DNA of 22,893 nt, taken from the NCBI GenBank assembly GCA_002343545.1, contig DDRA01000127.1, positions 18,503-41,395 on the forward strand. The letters are read 5' to 3'. Positions 1 through 7,444 of the stretch are shown piece after piece. A program made the position numbers and the translations under genes. How positions within the stretch are numbered: position 1 is the first letter of the stretch; the number at the start of each line of letters is the position of its first letter. The notes under the pieces are model-generated. The model saw only the letters and a list, made by a program, of their open reading frames with translations, was not told where the DNA came from and made no database searches. Source of the stretch: Bacteriovoracaceae bacterium UBA2428 (lineage in GTDB: Bacteria > Bdellovibrionota > UBA2428).

Positions 1-24
1 CCGGTCTGCCGCGCGGCAGACCGG
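1..24. terminator. perfect 24-bp palindrome past the end of the leftward oxidase operon
   Basis: The two 12-base arms are exact reverse complements, so RNA from either strand can form a stem of about 10 bp closed by a GCGC loop. It lies 28 bases beyond the stop codon of the last gene of the leftward oxidase operon, the usual place for a terminator. The sequence that would follow it on that strand lies outside the window, so a U-tract cannot be checked. Confidence 0.5.
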
Positions 25-52
25 GGTTCTTGGCGAAGGGCTTGGTGGGGAC

Positions 53-988
53 TTACTTGGCGGCGCGCTTGGCGTTCAGCTCGGTGAAGAAGGTCTGGCG
101 AGCCTTGTCGTCGTACTTGAGCTGGTGGAGCGATTCCACGTAGTGAGCCACGGCCCAAAGGCGCTCTTCTGCTTCTTTTTCGTCGCCGGTCATGGAAAGG
201 GTCGTTTTCCACGAGGCCATGGTCGTGCCACCCACGCCCGCGCCAAGGAGGCGGTAGATCTCAGAGGCTTTGTTGCCGCTCCGGATCCAGCTCTTCGTGA
301 AGTCGGGGGGCATGAATTTCACGCCGTAGCTCGAATCCTGGTTTTCGGAGAGATGGGGATTCTCGCGGATCGAGTCGATCGGGTTGCCGGTGAATTCCTT
401 CGAGGCGGCGCTAATCTCTTCGAGGGAAGCGTAAGCCGGGTGGCAGGAGAAGCACTGGGCGACGCCGTGGTAGAGCTTCTTGCCGAGCGCGATGGCTTCT
501 TGTTCGCGTCCCGTCCAGGGATCCGAGGTCAGCTTGACCGGGGTCGCGCCGGGTTCTTTCCAGGCCGTCGGGGCGAAGGTCTTGATGTACTGAACGACGG
601 CTTCGAGGCGTTCATCCGAAATGTCCCAAGGAAGCATCGGCGTGCCGCGCAGACCGTAACGAACGATGCGCTTGAGGTCGTCGTCGTTCGGCATTTCTCC
701 CGAAGTGACGTTCGCGAACTTGATGAAAACGCCCGAGCCTTCGCCGTAGGGCGCCTTCCCGTAGCGGAAGGAACGCGGCGGGGGCTTCATGCCCGGAGAG
801 GCGGGGCCTTTGCCGTCGCCGTCGATGCCGTGGCACTGCATGCAGTGGTTCATGTACGTGTCATGCCCCAGGTTCAGCGTGTCGGACGAAACCCATTTAC
901 CGCTGAGCTGCATCGGGCCGTCGAAGACCTTCGACGTGCAGGCCGAGAGGGCGGGAACCAAGAGAAACGACATCCAGAACTTCTTCAC
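53..988 (-). CDS. diheme cytochrome c lipoprotein, likely electron donor to the oxidase
   Basis: A 311-residue membrane-anchored diheme cytochrome c. The N terminus is a lipoprotein signal with lipobox LSAC, Cys17 being the predicted lipidated residue. Two class I-like domains follow: heme 1 at C49-x-x-C52-H53 with a probable Met118 ligand (GTPML), and heme 2 at C179-x-x-C182-H183 with a probable Met257 ligand (GTTMASW). It is the last gene of the leftward coxBA cluster, 13 nt after the subunit III-like gene. The start is GTG, because the overlapping upstream ATG runs straight into TGA; a GGAG Shine-Dalgarno lies six bases before it. CoxB carries no fused cytochrome domain, so this protein plausibly passes electrons to CuA. 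That role is inferred from position. It could also accept electrons from an upstream complex. Confidence 0.88.
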   Translation of the reverse strand: MKKFWMSFLLVPALSACTSKVFDGPMQLSGKWVSSDTLNLGHDTYMNHCMQCHGIDGDGKGPASPGMKPPPRSFRYGKAPYGEGSGVFIKFANVTSGEMPNDDDLKRIVRYGLRGTPMLPWDISDERLEAVVQYIKTFAPTAWKEPGATPVKLTSDPWTGREQEAIALGKKLYHGVAQCFSCHPAYASLEEISAASKEFTGNPIDSIRENPHLSENQDSSYGVKFMPPDFTKSWIRSGNKASEIYRLLGAGVGGTTMASWKTTLSMTGDEKEAEERLWAVAHYVESLHQLKYDDKARQTFFTELNAKRAAK

Positions 989-1001
989 ATTTTTCTCCGC
1001 A

Positions 1002-1595
1002 TCACCAAAGTAGCGACGCGACCAGGATGATCCAGACCGCGTCCAAGAAATGCCAAAAGTATCCGACCAGGCGGGGCGATTCCGGGCTCAGCGCGCGGAC
1101 CCCGTCGGGACGGAGGATTCGGAACTGCAGCCGCCACAAAAGGGCGACCGCGACGAGCACGTGCGTCGCGTGGACGACCGTGAGCACCCAGATGACCGAC
1201 GAGAAGAGATTCGCGTCGACCCGGATACCGAGTTGGGACAAGTGGATCCAGAGCCCGACCTGCAGGCCCAGGAAGGCCGTCCCGGCGATCGAGGCGACCG
1301 TCCAGGCCTTGCGAAAGCCCGCGAGATCCGCGGCCAACCAGCGCTTCCACGCGAGGTGCAGGAAACCCGAGATGATGGCCAGGACGGGGATCGAGAGGAG
1401 CGGGATCAGGGGAGGCACCGGCTCGACCCCGAGCGGGGGCCAGGCCGGCACGCGCGCGCGCGCGAGGAAATAGCTCAGCATGAGGGCGGCGAAGAGCATC
1501 CCGCTCGAGGCGAGCGCGACGAACAAGGCGAACTGACGCGAGGTCAGCTCGTCCTTGTCGAAGGGCTTGCCGGTCAAGGCGTGGGGGGAGCTCAT
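1002..1595 (-). CDS. cytochrome c oxidase subunit III-like protein, divergent second copy
   Basis: A 197-residue membrane protein with five predicted helices in the layout of short bacterial subunit III proteins. The last helix has the family signature FWHFLDAVWI, and helix 4 has a VHATHVLV stretch matching the usual GxHxxHV. It differs from the standard subunit III at 6759-7430. The acidic residue normally in helix 1 is replaced by ASSGMLF, and the Q-x-x-E motif of helix 3 reads QVGLW with no Glu. It lies 25 nt downstream of coxA with a GAGGAA ribosome site, so it is co-transcribed with the catalytic subunits. It may be a structural subunit specific to this oxidase type. The family call is firm; the exact role is not. 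Confidence 0.82.
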   Translation of the reverse strand: MSSPHALTGKPFDKDELTSRQFALFVALASSGMLFAALMLSYFLARARVPAWPPLGVEPVPPLIPLLSIPVLAIISGFLHLAWKRWLAADLAGFRKAWTVASIAGTAFLGLQVGLWIHLSQLGIRVDANLFSSVIWVLTVVHATHVLVAVALLWRLQFRILRPDGVRALSPESPRLVGYFWHFLDAVWIILVASLLW

Positions 1596-1620
1596 CCGTC
1601 GCTTTCCTCGCTCTCGCGCC

Positions 1621-3417
1621 CTAGTGGTTCGAGGTCGCCGGCTCGAGCTTGCGCGAGACGCCTTCGACGTATTCGTTCTGGTAGATGAAGTCGCGGTCCT
1701 TCATGGCCGGGTTCGAGAACTCGTGCGGGCCGTTGTGGCAGGACGGGATGCGATCGAAGTTGTAGTGCGGAGCGGGCGAGGGGATGGACCACTCGAAGGT
1801 GCCCACGCCCCAGGGGTTCGCGCTGGCGACGGCGCCCTTGTACATCGAGCGGAAGAAGTTCCACACGAAGATGAGCTGCGCGGCGCCGGCGATGAAGGCC
1901 GACACGCTCGCCACGATGTTAATCGGCAGCAAGTGCTTGAGGTAGTTGTACTCGTAGGGGTTGTAGATCCGGCGGTGCATGCCGGCGTAGCCCGCGACCA
2001 TCATCGCCATGAAGAGCACGACGATCGGGACGACCGAGAGCCAGAAGTGCCACTTGCCGAGCTTCTCGTCCATCATGCGGCCGAACATCTTGGGGAACCA
2101 GAAGTAGACGCCGGCGTATCCGCCGAGCAACGCGGCGACGGCCATCGTGAAGTGGAAGTGCCCCACCACGAAGTAGGTGTTGTGCAACATGACGTTCGTC
2201 GTGACGGCGCCCAGGTGCAGCCCCGTGAGACCGCCGAGGCCGAAGGTGAAGACGACGGACATCGTGAAGAGCATCGGCACCTTGAACTGGATGGAGCCGC
2301 GCCAGAGCGTGCCCAGCCAGTTCAGGAAGAAGATGCCCGAGGGGATCGAGATGAGCAGCGTGAGCGTCGTGAAGGCCGAGGTCAGCAGCGGGCTGAGGCC
2401 GGTCGTGAACATGTGGTGGCCGTAAACGAGCGCCGAGAGGATCGAGATCGCGGTCATCGAGCCGGCCGTCCACTTGGCGCCGAAGGCGGGTTTGCGCGAG
2501 AAGAACGAGAGCAAGTCGCTCACGACGCCCCACGCGGGCAGGATGACGATGTAGACCTCGGGGTGACCGAAGATCCAGAACAAGTGTTGGTAGAGGATCG
2601 GGTCGCCCTGCGTACCGGTTTCCGAGATCGCGGCCGCGAGGAAGAACTTCGTGCCGAAGACGCGGTCCAAGTACAATAGCAGGAAGCCGGCCGTGAGGAC
2701 CGGGATGAAGAGCGCGTTCAGGATCGAGGCGAGCCAGAGGCCCCAGATCGTGAGCGGCATGTCGAAGTAGCCCATGCCGGGCGCGCGCAGACGCACGATC
2801 GTCGTGACGTAGTTGATCGCGCCCATGAGCGACGAGGTGCCGGCCAGGAAGAGCGCCACGAGCCAGAGGCTATGGCCGAGGCCCGGCGACCACTGGGAGT
2901 GCGCGAGGGTCGGGTACGAGGTCCAACCCACGCCCGAGGGGCCCATCGGCACGAAGAACGACGCGAACATGACGATCGACGAGGCGAACATCGTCCAGAA
3001 GGACGCCATGTTCAGCCAGGGGAAGATCATGTCGCGCGCGCCGAGCATGAGGGGGATGCAGAAGTTTCCGAGGCAGCCGATGAGTACCGGCGTGATCGCG
3101 AAGAAGATCATGATCGTGCCGTGCATGGTGAAGATCCAGCTGTAGGCGTCGGGCGGGATGACGCCGTTCGAGTGCGGGAAGAGGAGCGCGCCCACGAGCG
3201 GGATGGGCTGGCCCGGGAAGGCCACCGCCCAACGGATGAGCATCGAGAGGATCGCGCCGACCGCCGCCCAGAAAATGCCGAGCAGGAGGAACTGCTTGGC
3301 GATCATCTTGTGGTCGTAGCTGATGATGTACTTGGACCAGATCGTCTTGGGCTCCGGGTGGAGGTGGTGATCGTGGGCCGAGTGGATTTGGTCGAGCGAA
3401 ACGTCGTGTCCGGACAT
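1621..3417 (-). CDS. coxA: cytochrome c oxidase subunit I (aa3-type, A family)
   Basis: The 598-residue catalytic subunit reduces O2 to water and pumps protons in the inner membrane. Visible ligands are H99 and H422 for low-spin heme a, H420 for heme a3, and H285, H334 and H335 for CuB. The crosslinked Tyr is Y289 in GHPEVY. D-channel residues are present: N118, D129, N136, the Asn of GAIN, and E287. Two positions are unusual: F363 replaces the K-channel Lys (IPSGIF instead of the usual PTGIK), and N413 replaces the Mg-site Asp after H412. The ATG at 3417 is chosen because it falls 2 nt after the coxB stop; an in-frame ATG at 3444 would overlap coxB by 25 nt. The Tyr argues for an O2 reductase rather than a NO reductase. 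Confidence 0.95.
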   Translation of the reverse strand: MSGHDVSLDQIHSAHDHHLHPEPKTIWSKYIISYDHKMIAKQFLLLGIFWAAVGAILSMLIRWAVAFPGQPIPLVGALLFPHSNGVIPPDAYSWIFTMHGTIMIFFAITPVLIGCLGNFCIPLMLGARDMIFPWLNMASFWTMFASSIVMFASFFVPMGPSGVGWTSYPTLAHSQWSPGLGHSLWLVALFLAGTSSLMGAINYVTTIVRLRAPGMGYFDMPLTIWGLWLASILNALFIPVLTAGFLLLYLDRVFGTKFFLAAAISETGTQGDPILYQHLFWIFGHPEVYIVILPAWGVVSDLLSFFSRKPAFGAKWTAGSMTAISILSALVYGHHMFTTGLSPLLTSAFTTLTLLISIPSGIFFLNWLGTLWRGSIQFKVPMLFTMSVVFTFGLGGLTGLHLGAVTTNVMLHNTYFVVGHFHFTMAVAALLGGYAGVYFWFPKMFGRMMDEKLGKWHFWLSVVPIVVLFMAMMVAGYAGMHRRIYNPYEYNYLKHLLPINIVASVSAFIAGAAQLIFVWNFFRSMYKGAVASANPWGVGTFEWSIPSPAPHYNFDRIPSCHNGPHEFSNPAMKDRDFIYQNEYVEGVSRKLEPATSNH

Positions 3418-3419
3418 GG

Positions 3420-4355
3420 TTAGATACCCCACTTCCAGCCCCACTGGGCCGATTTTTCTTCGGGATCAAAGGTGGCCTTGGACCATTCCGAGGCTTCGGT
3501 TGTCCACTTGGCATAGTCTTCTTGTTCCATCACGCGGATGAAGGCCTTCATCTTGTAGTGATAGGTGCCGCACATGTGCGCGCAGGCGAGCTCGAACTCG
3601 CCGGCCTTGTTGATGTCGAACCAGAACTTCGTGATGTTGCCCGGGATGGCGTCCATCTGCATGCGGGCTTCCATGAAGAGGAAGCCGTGGATGACGTCCT
3701 TGGCCTTCATTTGAATCATGATCGGGCGGCCCTTGGGCAAGCGCATCTCGTTGATCGTGTTGATGTCGTCCTCGGTGCCGAACTCGCCGTCGGCGCCCGC
3801 GTACTTGAAGTTCCAGGCCCACTGTTGGGGCATGACCATGACCTTCACGACTTCCGGACCCTTCGGGTAGTTCCAGAAGTACTCGGCGGTGTCTTTGTAC
3901 GTCGCCCAAATCAGGACGAGGTCGAGCGAGATGAAGACGGCGGCGTCGAGCGTCCACTTGACCGTCTGTTCCCAGAAGCTCTTGCCCTTGCTGTACTCGG
4001 CCTTGTGGCCAGGGCGGGCACGGAAGGCGTACGCGAAGTAAAAGAGCGCCGTCGCCATCACCACGAAGAAACCGAAGGTGACCCACGAGGTGTACTCGAA
4101 GAGCCAATTGATTCGGTGACCTTCCGTCGAGAGATCCTGCGGCGGTTTGTAATTGTCGAGGAAGGGCTTCCCAGGCAAGTGACCCGAGCCCTGGGCATGG
4201 ACCTGGGACGCTTGGTCCTGGCGCTGCTGGTGGATCGTCTCGACCGTTTGGGCCGTGGCTTTCTCCGGAAGGGAAATCCAGGCACCGCCCAAGGCCAAGC
4301 CGGCGGCGAGTCCCCAAGTCAGTCGTAGTTTTCGTCGAAGGTGATGACTCATCAT
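3420..4355 (-). CDS. coxB: cytochrome c oxidase subunit II (CuA subunit)
   Basis: This 311-residue protein receives electrons from cytochrome c at a binuclear CuA centre on the periplasmic side. It has a cleavable-type signal (helix about 12-28, then ATAQ), two transmembrane helices (about 85-112 and 134-152) and a cupredoxin domain. The CuA ligands are H223, C258, C262, H266 and M269 in the exact canonical spacing. The position between the two Cys that is normally Glu (C-x-E-x-C) is H260, and this Glu is also a Mg-site ligand in characterised A-type oxidases. The aromatic patch PQQWAWNF is present. There is no C-terminal cytochrome c domain, so this is not a caa3 fusion. Two adjacent ATGs (4355, 4352) are possible starts. 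Confidence 0.95.
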   Translation of the reverse strand: MMSHHLRRKLRLTWGLAAGLALGGAWISLPEKATAQTVETIHQQRQDQASQVHAQGSGHLPGKPFLDNYKPPQDLSTEGHRINWLFEYTSWVTFGFFVVMATALFYFAYAFRARPGHKAEYSKGKSFWEQTVKWTLDAAVFISLDLVLIWATYKDTAEYFWNYPKGPEVVKVMVMPQQWAWNFKYAGADGEFGTEDDINTINEMRLPKGRPIMIQMKAKDVIHGFLFMEARMQMDAIPGNITKFWFDINKAGEFELACAHMCGTYHYKMKAFIRVMEQEDYAKWTTEASEWSKATFDPEEKSAQWGWKWGI

Positions 4356-4404
4356 TGTCTCTTTAGCTCCCGCATGGATCCATCCGCCTCGTAATCCAAA
4401 AACC

Positions 4405-5280
4405 TCAGCCGCCTACCGCCAGGTCCGCGACCCAAATCCCGAGCACGGTCGGAAGGTAGACGAGGGATGTGAGGAAAACGATGCGGCCCCAGTTTAATTC
4501 CCGCACGTTGAAAAGACCAGCAAGGCACATGCACACGAAGAGAAGCCCCGCGACGATCGTCGTCACGAAGTAGGAGACGCCGGCGAGTCCGCGCGCGTAG
4601 GGCAGGAGCGATACGAGCCAAAGCAACGAGGTGTAGAGGAGCATCTGCCACTTGGCGCGCTCGAGGCCTAACGTGCCCGGCAAGGTTTTGAGGCCGGCCT
4701 TTTCGTATTCTTCCTTGCGGAAGAGCGAGATCGCGATGAAGTGCGGAAGTTGCCACAGGAAGAGGATCGCGAAGAGGATCCACGCGCCGAGGTCGACCTG
4801 GCCGGTCACCATCGTCCAGCCCATCATCGGGGGGAGCGCGCCGGGGATGGCGCCCACGAAAAGGGCCATCATGGAGAGGCGCTTGAGCGGGGTATAGACG
4901 CCCACGTAGCTCGCGAAGGCGACGAGGCCGAGGACCGACGTGAGGGGATTCGTGAAGCGGATGAGCAATCCGAGCGAGATCGCGAGCAACGCGAACGAAA
5001 AGGCGAGGGCGTCGCGGCCCGAGAGGCGGCCCGTGACAAGGGGACGCTTGGCGGTGCGATCCATCCAGGCGTCCGTGTCGCGCTCGAGGTAGCAGTTGAA
5101 GGCGTTCGCCGCGCCGACGAGCAGAGCCGTCCCGAAAAGGCCCCAAAGCAGGCCCGCCCAGCTCTCCTTGCCGGGGGCAACCGCGATCCCGCAGGCCGTC
5201 GTGAGGATGACGAGCGAGGAAAGGCGGGGCTTCGTGAGCGAGACGAGGTCCCGGACGTACTGGACGAGGCTCGTTTTCAT
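4405..5280 (-). CDS. ctaB: protoheme IX farnesyltransferase (heme O synthase)
   Basis: The 291-residue UbiA-family prenyltransferase adds a farnesyl group to heme b to make heme O, the first step to heme A. It is a polytopic inner-membrane protein. The first Asp-rich motif is N62-CYLERDTDAWMDRT with D68, D70 and D74, followed by AKRPL. The second cytosolic motif is VYTPLKR. The start at 5280 overlaps the ctaA stop as ATGA, with GGGAGAG nine bases upstream, which argues for translational coupling. A longer reading in the same frame extends through ctaA and is a composition artefact. A 49-nt gap separates it from coxB. ctaB, ctaA and the oxidase genes in one operon match supply of heme A with oxidase synthesis. 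Confidence 0.95.
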   Translation of the reverse strand: MKTSLVQYVRDLVSLTKPRLSSLVILTTACGIAVAPGKESWAGLLWGLFGTALLVGAANAFNCYLERDTDAWMDRTAKRPLVTGRLSGRDALAFSFALLAISLGLLIRFTNPLTSVLGLVAFASYVGVYTPLKRLSMMALFVGAIPGALPPMMGWTMVTGQVDLGAWILFAILFLWQLPHFIAISLFRKEEYEKAGLKTLPGTLGLERAKWQMLLYTSLLWLVSLLPYARGLAGVSYFVTTIVAGLLFVCMCLAGLFNVRELNWGRIVFLTSLVYLPTVLGIWVADLAVGG

Positions 5281-6233
5281 GCGGTTTGGCTCTCCCGGGC
5301 GCGGAAGTTCATCGCCAATAGGGTAGCCCAGAGCGCGGCCGCGAGCACGAGGTGGAGCGTCGTGCTCGTGACGCCGATGTAGGTCGCGACCGTAAAGACG
5401 CCGACCGTGACTTGGGCCAGGAGCAGCCCGAGGGCCAAGCCCGCCAAAGCCCGCAAGGGCCGGCCGCCTTCCCGGCGCCAGACCTTGAGGAGGGCCCAAA
5501 GGATGACGCCCGAAGCCGCGATCGCGCCGAAGCGGTGGAGCATGTGAAAGCGGGCCGGCAGGCTCGCGGGCCACAGCACGGCGCTTTCGGAAGCCGTGCC
5601 TTGGTCGATGCAAAGCAAGCTCGAGTCCCAGCCCAGTCCGCAGATCGACCCGGCGCCCCCGTGACGGATCGAGGCGCCCAGGAGCATTTGAAGGTAGAGC
5701 GCCGCCGCCGCGATCGCGAGCGGGCGAACGAGACGACCGTCGATGGCCGGGATCACGCCCGTTTGGGAGCGCGAGCGGAGGAAGATCCAAAGGAGGAGGC
5801 CGAGGAAGACTTGGCTCGTGCCGAGGTGGGCCGTCGACAGGAGGGGCGAGAGACCCAGCAGGACGGTCGCGCCGCCCAAAACTCCCTGGAAGATGACGAG
5901 GCCGAGCGCCCACAGGCTCGCGCGGAAAAGGTCGGGGCGCAGGGCGCGGAAGTTCCACGAGAAGAAAGCCCCGAGCACGGCGAAGAAGCCCACGGCGGCC
6001 CCGAGCAGACGGTGGGAGTGCTCGATCGCGACGGCCCCTTCCATCTTGGGCATGACCTGCCCGAAGCAAAGCGGCCAATCGGGGCAGGCGAGCGAGGAAC
6101 CCGTGTTGTGGACGAAGCCTCCGAGCGCGATCAGGACGGAGGTCGCGAAGAGGGAAAGCCCCGTCACCCAGTGAAAGGCGCGGTAGCTCGAAAGTTCGCG
6201 GGCGGGATTCGATCCGGCTTCGACGTAAATCAT
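5277..6233 (-). CDS. ctaA: heme A synthase (COX15/CtaA family)
   Basis: The 318-residue polytopic membrane enzyme oxidises the C8 methyl of heme O to a formyl group, giving heme A. The sequence shows the E71-x-x-H74 motif (EHSHR) typical of the family, further His residues at 136, 230 and 233 on predicted helices, and two extracytoplasmic Cys pairs, C50/C56 and C198/C208. The first pair matches the disulfide loop known in Bacillus-type CtaA. The start at 6233 overlaps the preceding gene's stop as ATGA and has a GGAGG site eight bases upstream; the downstream end overlaps ctaB in the same way. This tight coupling makes DUF420-ctaA-ctaB one translational unit. Confidence 0.94.
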   Translation of the reverse strand: MIYVEAGSNPARELSSYRAFHWVTGLSLFATSVLIALGGFVHNTGSSLACPDWPLCFGQVMPKMEGAVAIEHSHRLLGAAVGFFAVLGAFFSWNFRALRPDLFRASLWALGLVIFQGVLGGATVLLGLSPLLSTAHLGTSQVFLGLLLWIFLRSRSQTGVIPAIDGRLVRPLAIAAAALYLQMLLGASIRHGGAGSICGLGWDSSLLCIDQGTASESAVLWPASLPARFHMLHRFGAIAASGVILWALLKVWRREGGRPLRALAGLALGLLLAQVTVGVFTVATYIGVTSTTLHLVLAAALWATLLAMNFRARESQTA

Positions 6234-6694
6234 GTGCCTGGCCTCCAGTGGTAGAGCATGACGTAGACGAGGACGCCGGTCACCGAGGTGTACATCCACA
6301 CCGGCCAAACGTAACGAGCGATACGGGCGTGCTTCAGGAAGCGGCCTTTGAGCGCTTCCCAAAGCATCCAAAGGATGAAGGGGACCATCGCGGTCGCCAG
6401 AATGACGTGGGAAATCAGGATCGTGAAGTAAAAGGTCCGCGCGAGGCCTTGGCCGGGAAAGCGTCCCGAGTCGTAGTTGAAATGGTAATAAAGGTAGCTC
6501 GCCAGGAAGACGGCCGAGACGCCGAAAGCCGCGAGCATGACGCGCTCATGCGCGATGAGGCGCTTTTGACGCACCAGAACGTAGCCCGTCACGAGAAGGA
6601 TGGCGGCCAAAAAATTCAAAGAAGCATTGAGCGCGGGAAAGAAGGCCGAAGTGCGGCCGGCGGCGACAATAAGTTCCGTCGAAGTGGCGTCCAT
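6230..6694 (-). CDS. DUF420 membrane protein, probable oxidase assembly factor
   Basis: This 154-residue protein has about four to five hydrophobic helices. Conserved-looking His residues sit at helix ends (AHERVML, YYHFNYD, ISHVILA), the pattern of the DUF420 family. That family includes YozB/CtaM of Firmicutes, linked to maturation of aa3 quinol oxidases, and often neighbours cytochrome oxidase genes. It is the first gene of the leftward operon, with a GGAG site eight bases upstream, and its stop overlaps the ctaA start. Family membership is recognised from sequence pattern and context. An assembly function is inferred from homologues; the molecular activity is unknown. Confidence 0.85.
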   Translation of the reverse strand: MDATSTELIVAAGRTSAFFPALNASLNFLAAILLVTGYVLVRQKRLIAHERVMLAAFGVSAVFLASYLYYHFNYDSGRFPGQGLARTFYFTILISHVILATAMVPFILWMLWEALKGRFLKHARIARYVWPVWMYTSVTGVLVYVMLYHWRPGT

Positions 6695-6732
6695 CTTAGA
6701 TGCTCCGGGGTCTAGTGCGGCTTTTTTAAGTT

Positions 6733-6747
6733 CTCAACCTCGTTGAG
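6733..6747. promoter_or_regulatory. inverted repeat in the divergent oxidase promoter region
   Basis: In the 64-nt gap between the two divergent oxidase operons lies a perfect 6-bp inverted repeat, CTCAAC-ctc-GTTGAG. Each arm gives a TTGAG sequence on its outward strand, resembling a -35 element. Rightward, TTGAGT at 6743 is followed after 17 nt by TATCTT at 6766. The site could be a shared operator or back-to-back -35 elements. The leftward -10 candidate would place the transcript start inside the ribosome site, so the promoter reading is weak on that side. Confidence 0.35.
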
Positions 6748-6758
6748 TATTTAAATGA

Positions 6759-7430
6759 ATGGCTCTATCTTCCGGGGCTATGGGTCAAGTCGCTCAAGGG
6801 GCTCAGGATTCGCACGGACACGGCGAACACGGCGCCCTTCACAAACGCAGTAACGACATTTTCGGCAGCGCTTCGAACGGCAAGGTTGGCATGTGGGTTT
6901 TCCTCATGACCGACGGCCTGACGTTCGGCGGGCTTCTCCTGGCTTATGGCATCCTGCGGGTTCGGAACCCGGACTGGCCGCACCCCTCGGATTACCTGGG
7001 GATCGGTCTTTCGGCCCTCGCGACCTTCCTGCTCATCTGTTCTTCGGTCTCGATGGTCATCGCCCAGGCCGCGGGCGAGGCTCGCAAGCCGCGCAAGATG
7101 CTCAATTACCTGCTCTTGACCGCGCTCGGCGGCGCGATCTTCTTGGGCATCCAGGTTTACGAGTACATCCATCTCTTCCACGCCCAGGGCATGAGCTTCT
7201 CGGATTTCATGCACGGGCCTCCGCAGTTCTCGTCGACCTTCTTCATCGTGACGGGCTTCCACGGGGCGCACGTTTTCTCGGGCGTCGTCTACTTGCTCAT
7301 CATGGCCCTCCGCACGGCGGCGGGTAAATACGACGACGGTAACGTGGACTCGGTCGAAGTCGCCGGCCTCTTCTGGCACTTCGTCGACCTCGTTTGGATT
7401 CTCGTCTTCACGCTCATCTATCTGCTTTGA
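6759..7430 (+). CDS. ctaE: cytochrome c oxidase subunit III
   Basis: A 223-residue, five-helix subunit III of the heme-copper oxidase. The family signatures are visible: an acidic residue in helix 1 (MTDGLTF), Q-x-x-E-Y in helix 3 (IQVYEYIHL), GFHGAHVFSG in helix 4 and FWHFVDLVWI in helix 5. The first 40 residues are a soluble Gly/His-containing extension. It heads the rightward operon, divergent from the leftward oxidase genes, so the holoenzyme is encoded on both strands. The start is uncertain: the ATG at 6759 has no Shine-Dalgarno, and a second ATG at 6780 has only a very close GGGG. If the -10-like TATCTT at 6766 is real, translation would begin at 6780 on a leaderless or near-leaderless message. 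Confidence 0.93.
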   Translation: MALSSGAMGQVAQGAQDSHGHGEHGALHKRSNDIFGSASNGKVGMWVFLMTDGLTFGGLLLAYGILRVRNPDWPHPSDYLGIGLSALATFLLICSSVSMVIAQAAGEARKPRKMLNYLLLTALGGAIFLGIQVYEYIHLFHAQGMSFSDFMHGPPQFSSTFFIVTGFHGAHVFSGVVYLLIMALRTAAGKYDDGNVDSVEVAGLFWHFVDLVWILVFTLIYLL

Positions 7431-7444
7431 GGTTGGAATCAGGC

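Noticed and set aside
1621..3417. Considered whether subunit I is a nitric oxide reductase because the K-channel Lys is missing
   Set aside because: The crosslinking Tyr289 and Glu287 in GHPEVY, the full D-channel set, and heme A synthesis genes beside it point to an O2 reductase.
6702..6737. A leftward promoter TTGAGA-17-TAGACC for the DUF420 operon
   Set aside because: The -10 match is poor, and the implied transcript start would lie within or after the GGAG ribosome site, so it is not listed as a promoter.
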